A DNA stretch of 64,000 nucleotides from Melanocharis versteri. Taxonomy: Eukaryota > Chordata > Aves > Passeriformes > Melanocharitidae. Below are positions 1 to 12,891 of the stretch, in pieces. Made by a program: the position numbers and the translations under genes. Below the pieces are notes generated by a model that saw only the letters and a program-made list of their open reading frames with translations, searched no databases and had not been told where the DNA came from. The stretch lies in NCBI GenBank assembly GCA_013397845.1, contig VZTG01006780.1:514079-578078 (forward strand). Reading direction: 5' to 3'. The first letter of the stretch is position 1; the number at the start of each line of letters is the position of its first letter.

Positions 1-2665
1 AGCCCAAGGAGGGGATGGTTCAGCAGGAGATGGTCAGAGGAGAAGTGGGCCAGGGGTGAAGGGAAGGCTGGGGGGAGAAAGGAGAGGGCAATCAAGGGCA
101 AAGTAAGGAAGACTTAAGGCAGTCACGGACATTGATGAGTGATCATTCATGACATTGATACGGGTGACAGCTGGGATTTTATGAAGAATTTGAAAGAGTG
201 ACATGCTTTTTAGGCATTTTGAATCTTTTCCACTGCTGTGCGATAAGGGAAATGCAGCTGCAAGAAGGCATATGGCTCAGATAAGAGGAAGCTAATAAAC
301 ATATGAATGAGGTTTAAACCCAGCTAGATCAAAGGAATATACTTGGCTATTCTCATAACAAGGGCTTTATCCTTGCCTTGCTATTTCCCTCAGATAGGAA
401 ACTCATGCTTTAGTCCCAGGGCAGTTTTAGCCTTTTTCTCCAGGTCTCCAAACAGCACTTGTGAGAATCTAAAAAGAAAATTGATCTTCTACCTCACACT
501 TGCTTCCAGCAAAGCCCTCTGATTTCTTTCTAGTCTCAGCTACTCCTCTCCCCAGCATCACCCTCAGTCCTTCACAGTTGCACCCACCCCAAGCACCAGT
601 TGCACCCCCTCTCCAGCCCTGGCACCCCTGGATCAGGCCAGGATGCCCCACAGCTCTGGCCCCAAACTGGGGAAAGGTGCAGCGAGCAAGAGATGCACAC
701 TTGGGCCTTACCTTTTCCAGGAGTGTGGCCAGAGCAGTTGAACATACATGGATGCACTGACCTGGATAGTCTGCCTGCAAGGCTGCTCCCACCTCCTGCA
801 CCCACCAGCACTGATAACAGCCACCATCACTCTCTGCTGCAAGCCCTCACTCCATAGCTAAAGCGGCCATGACTTGTTTTACCAGGCTTTTTTCCTTACA
901 TTTTCATGATATTCTTTTTAATCTAGTCTGACTCTCCACAGAGGAGAAGCTCTTGCCCTTCAAACCACTCTCTCCCCACCCAGCCACTGATTGCCAACAC
1001 CTACATCAGCTGCCTGGCCTCATTGGGGCCAGTTAGGGGTGGAGCTGCCTGAACCCCAGAGGACACACTTTTTTCTTTAAGGAGCTCTGCAGATCACTCT
1101 GTGCCTGCACACTCACATTAATCTAGTAAAGTTAGCAAACAAGTTTAGCTAAAAGAAAATGACAACATCTTAAAGATAGCATTGAGTATGATTTGGGGGC
1201 AGGATTTGGTCTATTGAGGAATATCAACTCCCCCTTTAAGGTAGTATCTACTTTATCTGTGGAAAAAAATACAGCTTTGTTTACTCTCCGTTGGTATTTG
1301 CCCAACAGACAGTATTGTCTTGTTTTGAAAAGACATCAGGCCACACAAAAGAGCTGCCAGACTCTTACTGAGCTGACGATTCCTTTTTGTATCATCGTTT
1401 TCCTTATCTTGGGATCCAGGCTGTCATCTTTAATTATTTTAAAATGAACTGCCGCATCTTATCTTTATCAGAGTATTTTATCCCCTGGTCACTCTTCTAT
1501 CCCTTCCTTGTTGAAAAAGCAAAGAATCGTGATTCTTTTTATTTGATTATTGGTGTTTTACCTCATTGCTTCTTAAATTGAGGAAGTTTTTTTGAAAAAG
1601 AATTTATATGCAGCTTCCCTTTATATTCTGGCTCTCCGGTGTGAGTGCCCTTCCTGGCTGCTCAGCTCTTTCCAGCAGGCTTTTCTCACATTCTGGATGA
1701 TGAAACGCTGTGTTCTCCTTCCAGTTTGCTTGGAACTCATCTGCTATGTGATGCTGGAGAAGAAAGACTCCTGGAGTCTAGAACAGGTGGCACATGATCC
1801 CAGCTGTTCTACCTGCATTATTCGATTTCTCCTGCTTCATTAACCACAGGTCTAATGTCCTGGCCACTGTGCCCTTCCCCACCAGCCCAGACAGCGTGGC
1901 CCTTTCCTGTGTACACCAATTTACCCCTACCTAATTTTGGCCTCTTATTCACAAAAATCAAAGTCTGATTTACACAATCTAATCCCACACAGCATGGGCA
2001 ATATATAGACAAATGCCTAGGTGGCTACATTTCTATTGGTTCAGTGCAAAACATGCATCCAGTGATCAATAAAATACAAATTTGGAAAAGTGGGGATCGA
2101 GTAAAATAGGTTTTTAGCATTTTCATTATCATGGGCAGAATGTAATAAAGTAGCTCTATACCACAACACCCAAAGAGTCATCTTATAATCTATGTGTGCC
2201 TCTCAAGAGCCATTTATTTAATATTTTATCATATTAGGCTTAAAAATAAGAAATACTCTGTGCAGAATTGCAATCACATGAACCTGCAAATACAAGAGGA
2301 TGGGACATGCAGGTACAGAGTAGAAGGGGACCAAGCATACAGACTGGGAAGAAGTGAGGGTGGGACACCAGGCAACAAGGCTCCCTGCTGCAGACAAGGA
2401 CATGATGAGAAGAGGCCCAAAGAATGGTGTATAGCACCCCGCAGAGCAATCAGAGCTCCACACCAGAGAGCAGAACGGTAGCTGGCATCAGAGCAGAAGC
2501 TGAAATGAAAGCTGACAGTGGAACAAATGTTGGTCGGTAAAACACAGGCTGATTATATACCAGTTAGCATTGATTCCGGTGCCAAGAATAACAGCAGGCA
2601 CTGGAACGGAGTGGGGGAGTGTGAGGCACTGAGAAAGAGCTCGGCACAACAGAGCAGGAGATGAT

Positions 2666-2686
2666 CAAACAAACAAACAAACAAAC
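2666..2686. repeat. (CAAA)5 microsatellite
   Basis: Five perfect CAAA units in non-coding sequence 3' of KCNK1. Confidence 0.9.
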
Positions 2687-5600
2687 CCCTACCCCGAGGA
2701 GGAAATTATTAAAGCAGCATGAACATGGAGCTGCAGCCATCTTCTGTGGGAAGAAATTCTGCAGTGAGCCCGCAGACTGGGAAAGCCCACAAATGGCAAT
2801 TCTGCATTACTGGGGAAAGTGAATTGGTGAGAGCTGTTAGCCAGCAAATGTTTGACCTTTCTGAGAAAACCAGCATAAGCACCTTCATTAGTGACCATGG
2901 CAGGGAGATGAGCCAGCATGGAAGGAGGCTTGATTTCCGGACCATCTGCGATCCTGCCTGCCAAGCAATGGGAAGGCACCGGCCAGCCCTGACCTCGGCC
3001 AGTATTCCTCCTCTCTGAGAAGGCAAGAGGAGGTGAGACAGGCTTCTCCCCACTTCTCACGTGCAGGGAATCTCGTTTAAGTCTTGAGCACTTGGGGATC
3101 TGTTGGAAATTGTGCAAACAAAGGGCACTGCTCACTTGAGCAGAGGCAGATCTGGGCTCTCTGTGACCACCTCATACTGGGAGAAGGGGAAGGATATCAA
3201 GCAGAAACACCCAATGGACTAAACCATGTTAGGTCTTGTACTTCACATGTACAGCCATGTACATACCACTTTCGGTATCCATAAAGACACAAGTCACTTC
3301 CTTTTTCTTTCAAGAACACACGGCAAGTGTTTTTCATCTCCTTTGTTAACTTTTATCAGTGAGCAGGGGTAAGATAACAAAACCCATCATGCTCACTGAA
3401 AAGAGTATGTGAATAAAATAGATATAGAATAGAATAAAATAGAAATATCTGGCTGTTACATACAAACACATACAGATGGGAAGTGCTGTGAAAATAGCAC
3501 AGATTGGTTGCCCTCATCTCTACAGAAGAGTTTAGTACAGTGACTCAGAAGGATTTGTTTGTGAAGTTGGGATGTCCCACAAGAATTACAAACAGGATAA
3601 GGACTAGGGCAAACAGGTCAGTATAAAAAGATCAATTGGTAGGGGTGTTACCAGCCCATAGAGGAATCTCTAATCGCAAATTAGCCCATCTCCCTTCATG
3701 CCTATGGTGCAAGACAAGGCCTGTGTTTATAATGGATAACTGGATTCTGTCATAGGAAGAATTAGGTACTCCTGGAGCTAGTAAAAGTATGGAATGTGGT
3801 GGGAAAAAATTGTGGCATAATTCACCTGGGGTCAAAGAAGAAGGTGTGTTGCCTTGTGCTGAGATATTTTCAAAGGATGCTGGGGAGGAGGAGGATCTGG
3901 TTACACTGCAAAACCTTACTCTGCTGCTTAGCCTACGTGCCACAGCCAGGAAAGACGTGATAGTAGATCCAGGAAGTGCCACGTGAGAAGTTTTCCACGG
4001 TGTCATGGAAGGTCCTGGCACTGGCTAAGGCACCACAACAGCCTCACTGAGCTGTCAGCGTGCACTTCTCACCAGCTGCCTTTCAAAAAGATGATTTTAA
4101 ACAGACAAATGGAAAAAGAGCTACTCAGAAACATGAGTTGAGTTTCTCTGTTTCTGAAGGGTAGATCAAATAGCCTGTCTTGTGTAGCTGTGTTAACAGA
4201 AGACTGAGAGGAGGTTGGATTACATTTGAACAATAAATACAGGAAGGGAGAGGAATTATTTCCATTTAGATAAAAGCTGCTACAAGATGAAGCAGGTGGA
4301 CACTGACCCTGAAAGAATTTGACTTGGAAAGAAGATCTTTAACTTTCAGGAATGAAGTGCCAGAGCAGCCTTTGAACAGGGATGCTGGGAGAAGGTATTT
4401 GGCTGTTACAAGATAACGTCAGATTAAGTTACAGAATAGATTGTGTGAACACAGGGATGGTTCTTGGGTTTGGAAATGATGGTGCAATATATGGGGTTTC
4501 AATCGCTTTAGTGTTATTCAGAATTCCAGCCTAAAGGAGACGTAGTCACATGTGTTTGTGACACAAGATTTAGCTGTTCAATCTCATGCTAGGCCAGGTT
4601 CCTGGTTATCCCTTGGTGCCAGGACAGATTTTCTCTTCTGTGCTTGATGCTGTTCAATGTGGGTTTGAATTTTACTCTTTAGGGCACTACAGTTTTTTCA
4701 GCCAGCACCAGGATGTTGGTCCAGGTGTGTGGATGCCTCAGTGGCACAGGGACAACTTTTAGGCAGCCCACCAATTTGTGTCCCCCCTGACCTCAGAGCA
4801 GTCCAGCAAGCAATTTTGCTTGCTCTTTTCCATGAAATTTTAAGTGGCATTAGATAAAATGGGGGAAGACTCTCCATTTTTGGCAGCTGACAGAGCATGA
4901 AACTGAAAAAGAACATGATGAAGAAAGGCACTGCCATTAGCAATTGAGTTGTCCTTGCAACTGAGGGGCTTTTTCCTCTGACCTGAACTGAGTCCAGTCC
5001 TGCAAAGATTTCCACACATCAGTAGATCTGGGTTGGGAGAGATCTTCTCATTTTGGGGAAAATTTGCCTACAGAAACCATGACTATTTGTAAAGTAGGGC
5101 TTTCAGTCTGTACCCTTCCCATGCTGAACGCTCATCCAGGTTTTCTTGCTTTGTTAGAACAAGAGAACCAAATCCTATTAAGTGACAACAAATAGAAAAC
5201 ATTGCATATAAATACTGAAAAGGTATGACCCATTTACACATAACCAACAGAGCTGTTTTTCAAAGTGCACATTTTTAACCCAGGAATATTTCCCAGCTGC
5301 TAATCTGTAAAGTAAATGGGCATGAAGTCTTCTTTCCTCAGCAGGAGCACTGTTTAGCCAAAATCTCCTTCAGAACGGGCCTTGGCAGCCATTAAACATG
5401 CTAGATGTGCTTAGACTAAACCATTTGACAGCAGCATCTCTCAGAGGACTGACAACTGAGTAAGACTTAAACCTCTTAAAAACATTTTTTCTGCCATAGC
5501 TTAAATACATACCTGCAGCTGGTATGAAGCCCAAGTCTCTCATTTGTTTTGAATTTGTCCCGCTAGATGATAAATATTTAGCCAGCACCTCCCAGCCTGT

Positions 5601-8280
5601 CACAAATAACTTCCTGTAATCCACTTAGCTGGGTTTGAGGCTAAACAATATCACACAGAAGAATAGCTGTTAATGTTCTGGTTTGTGCATGGCCTTGAAG
5701 TTTGGATGCAAAATAGGCCAAATTTATGTTAAATTTGCTAAACTTCCATGGGAATGTGTGCTGTGGCTGCTGCATCCGGGCAAGAATATGAATTGAATCT
5801 AAGCAAGACAGGAACTGAAAATCACCTCTGATCTCATAGCCTGTTCTTGATTCCTCATAGTCCTTCAGAGACCAGTTTGTCATTACAGAGATGGATTTGG
5901 GCTCTTGAGACTGAGGGAGAAGCTCCAGGTCTCATACATGCTTCTAATTCTTGGATAAACTGTTTGTGTCAATGCTTTAATATGTGCTAAAATAGTAGCA
6001 CAAATATGAAGGGGACAGAACCTCTCTGCATTTTTAAAGTGTGATAGAGCCATGGTCTATCAAGCAGAAAGGTTTATAAAATCTTTAAACAAGATAAACT
6101 GGGTTCTTTCTGAGAGAGGTGCAGAAATACAGGCTGAAATTGGAGTGGTAATTCCTTGCAATACTTGACACATGGGTTTTCTACTGATTTTATATCTCAC
6201 ATCTAACAAGATGTGAGGTTAAATGATGAGATGCAATTAAAATGCCAGATTGACCACATGACCTCAGGGAATGCCTCATGGAGCTGCCAACAGGATAGCA
6301 TTAGCACACCATCATGCTGCTGATGGAACATCTCTGAAAACATTTAAAACCAAGCCTGTACTGCATTCAAGAAGGGTGACACTTTCTGGATTACAGGGTG
6401 GCTGCCAAGAGTGACAGTGACATAAAGGTAGAAAAATAGCAGAAGCAAATTGTTCTCTTTGCTGTCTTCTAGGTCAGTTTGTTGCATACACATCCTCTCG
6501 TTTCTTGGAACGCAACAAAATTTTCTTATTGGGGCGTCTTGCTGAACCAGGGTTGTGTGCTTTCCATTTATCCCTACTTCTCTGCTCCAGCTACCACCTC
6601 TGGGAGTTTCACCCAGGCTTACATTTTGCAGCTGGGAAAGAAAGTTCCTGGGCGACCATTTGCCCAGGGGATCTATTTTTGTTCAAGCATTCAGTGTCCG
6701 TCTCCTGTCTATGTACTGATCAATACGTTATTCTGTTTAGTCACCAAGATCACATCTAAGGGCATTCAGGAGTAGAATGTCTCAAAAAACTATTTTCACA
6801 TTGAGATTGGTTTATGTTTCAATGCATGACTTGCAAATCAAAAACTGCAACACTTATTAGCCTCCTTTGTGAGAAGATGAGGTAACAATACCTGCAACAT
6901 CAAAATTATAAGTAGCTTGGCAGATACTCACAGGGGTTTGGATTGTTTAGAGGCGGGACCTTGCTGCCTGATTCAGGACCTTACTCACCTCAGTACCTTG
7001 GAGTTGAGTCTCTTGCCTCATCTCGACCAGGAAATTGCAGCCTCAGTTGCATTTTAATCACAACCAGACTCACCCAGGGGGTCACAGCACAAGTGTCCCC
7101 AAGAGCATCACAGGGGCACTGTTTATCACAGGGGGATGCTACAACCTTGGAGCAGCTCCAGTGGATGTAAGGGGGGGTTTTTTGAGCTGTGCCCTGCAGT
7201 CAGTAAAAATACATCTCCCTTCTCTGTGCAATGCCCTCCCTGCAAGGGGCTTCACTCCTGACCAAGGGTGCATTTATACATTAATATTTGTGCTCAGCAC
7301 CTTGTTGATGCCTGAGGCACAGCCAGGAGGGCAGGGGGATTGATGAGATAGCCCCGTTGCCCAAAATTAGCGCTCTGAGATTGCCTGATGTAAATGTGCA
7401 ACTGACCCTTCTGGCAGGTCTGCCCACATTCCTTCTGAGCTCTGACAACTTCTTGCATCCCAAGGGTCTACACAAAAGGCAAACAGCTTCTGCACAGCAG
7501 GCTGGGCAGATGGACTAGGAGGCATTTACAAAGCCCCTGGCTCTTGTAGCGTGCAGCAGACTGTGTTTAAAATCAGTGTCTCTGTGTCAGACACTTAGGA
7601 CCATCTAGGGCAGAGATGCTGCCACAGACTCTCCTTACCCCATGCATCCCCCCCAGGTTAGTAGGGGTAGGGACAAGTATCAGGTGTGCTCTGTGGGTGA
7701 GGAGAGGGATGAAGGAAAACCTGGGCGTCCCCAAAAAGAGGGAAAGCACAGCCCCTCTGCAGAGCTACCACCCTGGGTACTGGCAGGAGTGTGGCACCCT
7801 GGTTTCAGTGCTGTGCTGAAAAATACATCTTGAAAAACTGGACCAGGAATGAGCTGAGCTTTTGACAAGATGTTCATGTTCAGCGCCCAGAGGAGCATGG
7901 CCTGCTTCACCTATTAAAGAGGGCATTTGAAGGACGCTCATCTTTTCAGGGCAAGCTGGCAGCTAATATAATGGGGTCTGTCACCTAGCACACAAACACG
8001 TAAAAGTCCTATAGCAATGCTGGTTTTGGAGCAATTAATCAGAAATAGTGCAGTTAGCCAAAGAGAACAGGAATTTTTTTAACAGGGAAGGTAATTAGCA
8101 TCAGGAACAGAGGATGAGAGCTGGGACAGTTTCTGTCAGACCTGGAAATCCTATCTGCTCTAATACTGCAGATGTGTCTTGGTTCTTGTAAGAGGCCGAA
8201 GAAGAGCATCAAAAGGGTCCTTTCTGCCTTTAAGAGACAGAAATTCATCTTTTCCTTCCACACCTCCTACTTGTAACAGA

Positions 8281-8303
8281 TTCACTAGTTTTGTACTAGT
8301 GAA
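8281..8303. repeat. 9-bp perfect inverted repeat (TTCACTAGT / ACTAGTGAA)
   Basis: The arms at 8281-8289 and 8295-8303 are exact complements with a 5-nt loop. The right arm supplies the first bases of the adjacent 13-bp tandem array. Confidence 0.85.
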
Positions 8304-8341
8304 TTTTTTTAGTGAATTTTTTTAGTGAGTTTTTTTAGTGA
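8298..8341 (+). repeat. 13-bp tandem repeat (AGTGAATTTTTTT)
   Basis: Two perfect units of AGTGAATTTTTTT are followed by one unit with a single A-to-G change and a partial fourth unit. It overlaps the right arm of a 9-bp inverted repeat. Confidence 0.9.
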
Positions 8342-8799
8342 CACCACCTCTTTGATAATCCTGCTATCAAATTATTCTCCTCCTCTCTTCACACTGCCTT
8401 GGGCAGCTCCCCCTCCCCAGGGGCTGGGCTGGAGCAGGCTGACTGCCCCTGACCCTCCAAGCCCCACCATGGCCCCCTTCACTGGCCATCTTTGCTGCTT
8501 ACCTTTGGCCTCAGAGCACCTGTGGTCTCTCCTCTCCTGCCCCATGGAAGCTGCTCTCCCTGCCCCTCTCCACCTTCTCGAGGCTGATGATGCTGTTTGC
8601 AAACCTTCCTGGGGCAGACTGCCTGACTCCACGCTCTGCATGGGTCAGGAAAGCCAGGGGGGTTTCTCAGCTCACAGCAGGGTCAGCAATACCAGGTCAG
8701 GCTCTCCAGAAGAACGGGTACAAAATGAAGTCATTTTCTTCTTTTGTATTGATTTTTCTCTTCACTGAACATGCAGTAGGAATTTGAGTTAAATGGAGT

Positions 8800-9380
8800 G
8801 TGGATTTTCATTTTTGCATAATAAATTTCAAACAGGGCTTCATTATCCCATGCAAATAGCATTAATCTGCAAAAGTAGCGTATTAAATATCTGAGGGACT
8901 ATGTCCCAAAGGTGATCTTGTACTTCATTACTGGGCAATGATATTTTTTGCATCTCTGTTCAGAAAGCATGCCTCAAATCACAGCTGGCAGTCGCTAAAC
9001 ATATTTAACAGATCTTTGCCCATAATCAAGAAACCAGCCCAGAAATGCAGAATTAGGATTTACTAATTCCTATTTAAACTGACACTACAGTTTGCTGTCT
9101 TCTGTTTATGAAAACATGCTAATTAATTTTTGCCCACGTGGGGCTGAGATGGAAGCTTTACAGTTGTAGGATAATATGTCCAGATATAATATTGCAGGCC
9201 AGAATACAATCAGTCTAATGCTCATAAGCACAGCAGCAATGCACTCAGAAGGAAAAATAAAACAGTTTAATACTTCTAGATGAGCTATTAGTTTTTATGT
9301 CATTACATTACCAGCAGCACGAGCACTGGCTGACATGCACGGTGCAGACGAGTGAATCGTACAATCCTTATGTGCCAGAC
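8800..9380. promoter_or_regulatory. Candidate conserved non-coding element downstream of KCNK1
   Basis: Low-repeat AT-rich sequence holds a perfect octamer ATGCAAAT (8850-8857) followed at once by an ATTAAT site. It also holds a TAATTAAT cluster near 9120 and a CACGTG E-box (9135-9140). Such clustering is typical of vertebrate developmental enhancers, but I cannot measure conservation here. There is no open frame of note. Confidence 0.25.
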
Positions 9381-12234
9381 ATTGGAAATGGTTTTTGAAA
9401 CAAAGTGGTGGCTGCAGCTAAAGCTAATGGGCAGGGGTGGGGCATTCCTGTCCCCTCACCCAGTCCCCATCATTAGGGCAGACGGTAAAGTCCCCTTCTA
9501 CTCTTTCTGAATCTCACCTTGCCACCTACTGATATGGCCAAGCCAGGTGCTAGTGAGAGCTTAAGGACAGTCAGAGAATACTGTGAGCCACGTTCCTAAA
9601 TGGGGAAGAGAAATTCAGAAGGTTAAGGGGGTCAGCCAATCTCAAAAAAAATCAGGCATAGAGAAAAGAAGTGGCAGTTCTATGTGCTACTCCAGATACC
9701 TACACTTATGCACTATACACACAAGACTATGAAACCCTGGGATCAGAACCAAATGGATTTGGGGAGTTTCGAGCCTCCCAGAAGAGTGGATTTCTCACTT
9801 TTTAAAGTAGAGAGTTCACTCCTGTCTTTCCAGACAGCCTAGGCACTAAAATGAAAGGCTGACCCAAGGCCAGGCAGTGCCTTGAGCCACATTTCCCCTT
9901 GGAAAGTTTCAGCAGTGACACTGACCTATGCTCCTGCTCGTGGGTCTGAACACTCAGTAAACTTAACACAGAAAAAACTTGTCAGGATAACAAGCATAAC
10001 TTGCCTCGGGGACCGCAGGAACCATCTACACTGGGGAAATTCCAAACCATTATTTTGATTCATAGAATATACGGTGCAACTGAAGTCACAGAGAGCTGCA
10101 GACTGCAGATAAATGGTGAAAAACTTAGTTCCATTAAACTTCATTTCAGATGACTTTTGGCAATACCCTTGCTCTTCCTTCCTCTAACTCCTAGTGACAG
10201 GCAATGAAGCCCAGTGAAAACTGTGTGGTCACTTAGCAGTTTGCCAGGATGATTTTTCCCTGACATTGGCTGTCAGCCCGTGCACCTGCTCCCAGCCACA
10301 CTGTCCCTCCTCATCACCTAAATCTGTCATTTGGCCTCAACTGCCACGTGTGAGATCGTCTCGTTATCAGCTAAGGCAATGGCTCTGGCAAACCTGCATC
10401 ATCACCAGCAAAATAACTGCATCACAGTCCTCATACTGAGTGGCAACACGATGACCTTCGAAGATATTTGTGATAAGAACCCCGTGATAAATAGCATGTA
10501 GAATGGTAGCTTAGGAAGTGATGAGACTAACATGGCAGGCATTAAAATGACACACACCAAGTACCTAACCTGCATTCAGCAAGCATGCAGCTTTGCAGAG
10601 GCAGTCTCCAGAATCTCAAAAATACGGTTTCTGTTTGAAACAAGCAACAAGAAAATTTCTGTGCTATCTAGGAGCTTTTTGATATATGCTACAATACTGA
10701 TAGTTACTAGTGCAGAGAAGAGAAACCCCATTCTCTTGTACTGGTGCACACTTGGAATTACACTGCTTCCTGTTACAGTAACTTTATTTTGCTTCAGTAG
10801 AAAGCAGAATCCAGAAGAATGAATAATAGTAGAATAAGTTAGGACAGTAGTATTTTTAGCAACTTATGGTTTATCTTACTACATTTCTGGCTACTGTTTA
10901 CAAAGCAAATTGTAACATGGAGACTCAAGATCTGGCACTAGCAAACAGGTTCTGTGAAAGTTCCTGTCTACCGGGAGGACAGCATTGTACAAGTAACAGC
11001 GCCTAAAGGGCTTACCCCTTTTTCCCTTCCTTCCCTTTTTCAAGAGCCCACCCCATGCAAGTTACCTGCTAACTGCAGAGCACCTAACTTGAAACAGCTT
11101 TGTGGGAAATCTCCATTTGATCCTGTGCAGGACAGTCTCTCACTGACCAAAGCAGAGAGCAGGCACCTCAGTGTAGAATATCCCCACACACCACACCTAC
11201 ATCGACTTTCCATCCCTCCTAGATCCTGCCATGGATCCAGAGCTGCACACTGCTGGGAGCTAGGAGAACATCCTGGGGAATGGCTGCCACACACTTGCCC
11301 TTGCCCTGCACAAGTTCACACGTCGCTCTTGGCCATCGCCAGAGACAAAACACTGGGCTGGACAAATACATTTAATGCAATCCAGAACTGCTGGTCTTAT
11401 GCAACTCCTCTGACATAAGCACCCAGCTAGGGAGGTTTTGTAGTGCTGACATTAAAGCTGCAAACCGCCCCAGTCTCTGGAGTTACCTACTTAGAGAATA
11501 ACTCATTTCAACCTCCAGCAAGTTGTCAGCACCCACACAAAGTACCACTGGTGAACCTTGGGAAAAAACTCCGGGAAGAGAACATGTTCATTAAGGGACA
11601 ACATGGCTGTCACTCAGCTCCAAAATCAAAACTCAAGGGGGTTTTTCCATTTTCTTTCCTCCAACACAATGAATATCTTGCCAGTTCTTTCTCTTGTAGT
11701 AACAATAAAACAGGTTTATATTTAATGACTGACAGACAAAGAGAAGATGGCAAATGTCAGCTGTAGCACAGGAATAAAGCTTAGTGGGATATATATCTGG
11801 AACAATTGAATTCTTTTATGTGTACAAGTAATTTGCTTGCATTTCTAACTCTCTTTTGCAAGTTTTTTCAGCACCATAGCTTTATGACCCATGCTCTCCA
11901 TCTGGGTTTACACGTACCTGCTTCAAAATTTGTCTTTAGGTAAGGGATGCATTTTATACTGAGGTTCTTGCATGATAATCTTTCTCCTTCTGACCTGGAT
12001 TCCAGTTTCAACTCATTTTATATGCTGGCTTCATGTGAAGATGTAAAAGCTGTAGAAAATGAGGTATTATTTTCATCAGTGGTACTGATAACCTGCAATG
12101 ACAGTTTTTCAGGTTTCCTCAAATATTGGAGCAGTTGGTTCATAAGGATGTGAAAAATGCTATGTCAGTATTTTTTATTTGGTATAATCAGTCAGCATCT
12201 GAAACAAAACCAAATGTACCTTGGATTGCTCTTC

Positions 12235-12250
12235 TTTTTTTTTTTTTTTT
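12235..12250. repeat. T16 homopolymer
   Basis: Sixteen Ts followed by CAGG lie just beyond the inferred KCNK1 poly(A) site. No flanking sequence marks it as the tail of a retroposed copy. Confidence 0.85.
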
Positions 12251-12443
12251 CAGGAATAAGCAGCACAATACTAGGCCACAATTAATACCACGGTTAGGTA
12301 CAACACTGGCATTAATAGAGCCTCCTTGAGCTGAGGAAGGCTAACTAAAGGATGCACAAACACAGACAGGATTTCTTCAATGCACACACGCCACTAAAGA
12401 AAATACTCCCACTTCATAGTGCAGGCAGGCAAAAGCCAGACTT

Positions 12444-12449
12444 TTTATT
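12444..12449 (-). terminator. KCNK1: Candidate KCNK1 polyadenylation signal AATAAA
   Basis: The plus strand reads TTTATT, giving AATAAA on the transcript strand. About 50-60 nt further downstream the transcript strand contains GGCGTGTGTGC, a GT-rich stretch of the kind bound by CstF. It is the first AATAAA I found downstream of the KCNK1 stop. Cleavage would be expected near 12425-12430. Confidence 0.55.
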
Positions 12450-12852
12450 TAAGTTTAAAATAACAAATATTCACCTACAATCACAGTATACTGCTTAGTT
12501 TATCACTTCTGCTTTGAATTCTGTGCTTTCATTTCACGTGTCTACATTTTGCATTTGTGTACACGCTGCAAAAGTAACTTTGTTTATCATTTAACATCTG
12601 TGCATATCCTTTAGAGCTTAACGTTACACAGAAACTAAAAGAAATTTTGAATTTTAAGGTACCGAAAAAAACCAAGAAAGTTCCACTGAAAAAAATAGTA
12701 TAAATATTTCTTGTAGTACAGTACTCTTAATTTTATGTCACTGTAATTTTAATGCCATAGTTTTCAAATATTGACTGTATAAAGAGAAGACTAGGGGAAA
12801 AATTATCTAAAATGCCATTCCTAAGTCTGTTAAACTCTGGTGATTTATGATA

Positions 12853-12860
12853 TATGTACA
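12853..12860 (-). promoter_or_regulatory. Pumilio-type element UGUACAUA in 3' UTR
   Basis: The transcript strand reads TGTACATA, matching the PUM1/PUM2 consensus UGUANAUA. A second copy lies 24 nt away. The surrounding sequence is AT-rich, so a chance match is possible. Confidence 0.4.
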
Positions 12861-12883
12861 GTATATAAATATATTTATGTATA

Positions 12884-12891
12884 TATGTACA
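12884..12891 (-). promoter_or_regulatory. Pumilio-type element UGUACAUA in 3' UTR, second copy
   Basis: This is the second match to UGUANAUA on the transcript strand, inside a near-palindromic TATATGTACATATA segment. The close pairing with the other copy is typical of functional Pumilio targets, but it could also arise from the local TA-rich repetition. Confidence 0.4.

Larger units (their letters stand above)
1..12424. other. Intergenic region 3' of KCNK1
   Basis: I see no exon, RNA gene or named transposable element here apart from the simple repeats and candidate element listed separately. Several open frames exceed 100 codons (for example 2689-3135 minus, 8325-8768 plus, 10954-11418 plus). 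None resembles a known protein or shows splice-site context, and GC-richer patches such as 500-850 and 8390-8700 explain their length. In mammals SLC35F3 lies on this side of KCNK1, but no exon of it is recognisable. Confidence 0.7.

Noticed and set aside
2689..3135. 148-codon minus-strand open frame
   Set aside because: Unrecognised composition, overlapped by other open frames in both orientations, no promoter or exon signals.
10035..10072. Possible CR1 3' end (CCAAACCATT...TTGATTCATAGAAT)
   Set aside because: Only about 30 bp resemble the CR1 tail and the flank does not continue as CR1, so chance cannot be excluded.
10954..11418. 154-codon open frame on the plus strand
   Set aside because: No recognisable domain, no splice context and no similarity to a known family. 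This length occurs by chance in 64 kb.
11868..11890. Possible REST/NRSF site (TTCAGCACCATAG)
   Set aside because: Only the left half matches the consensus; the right half does not.
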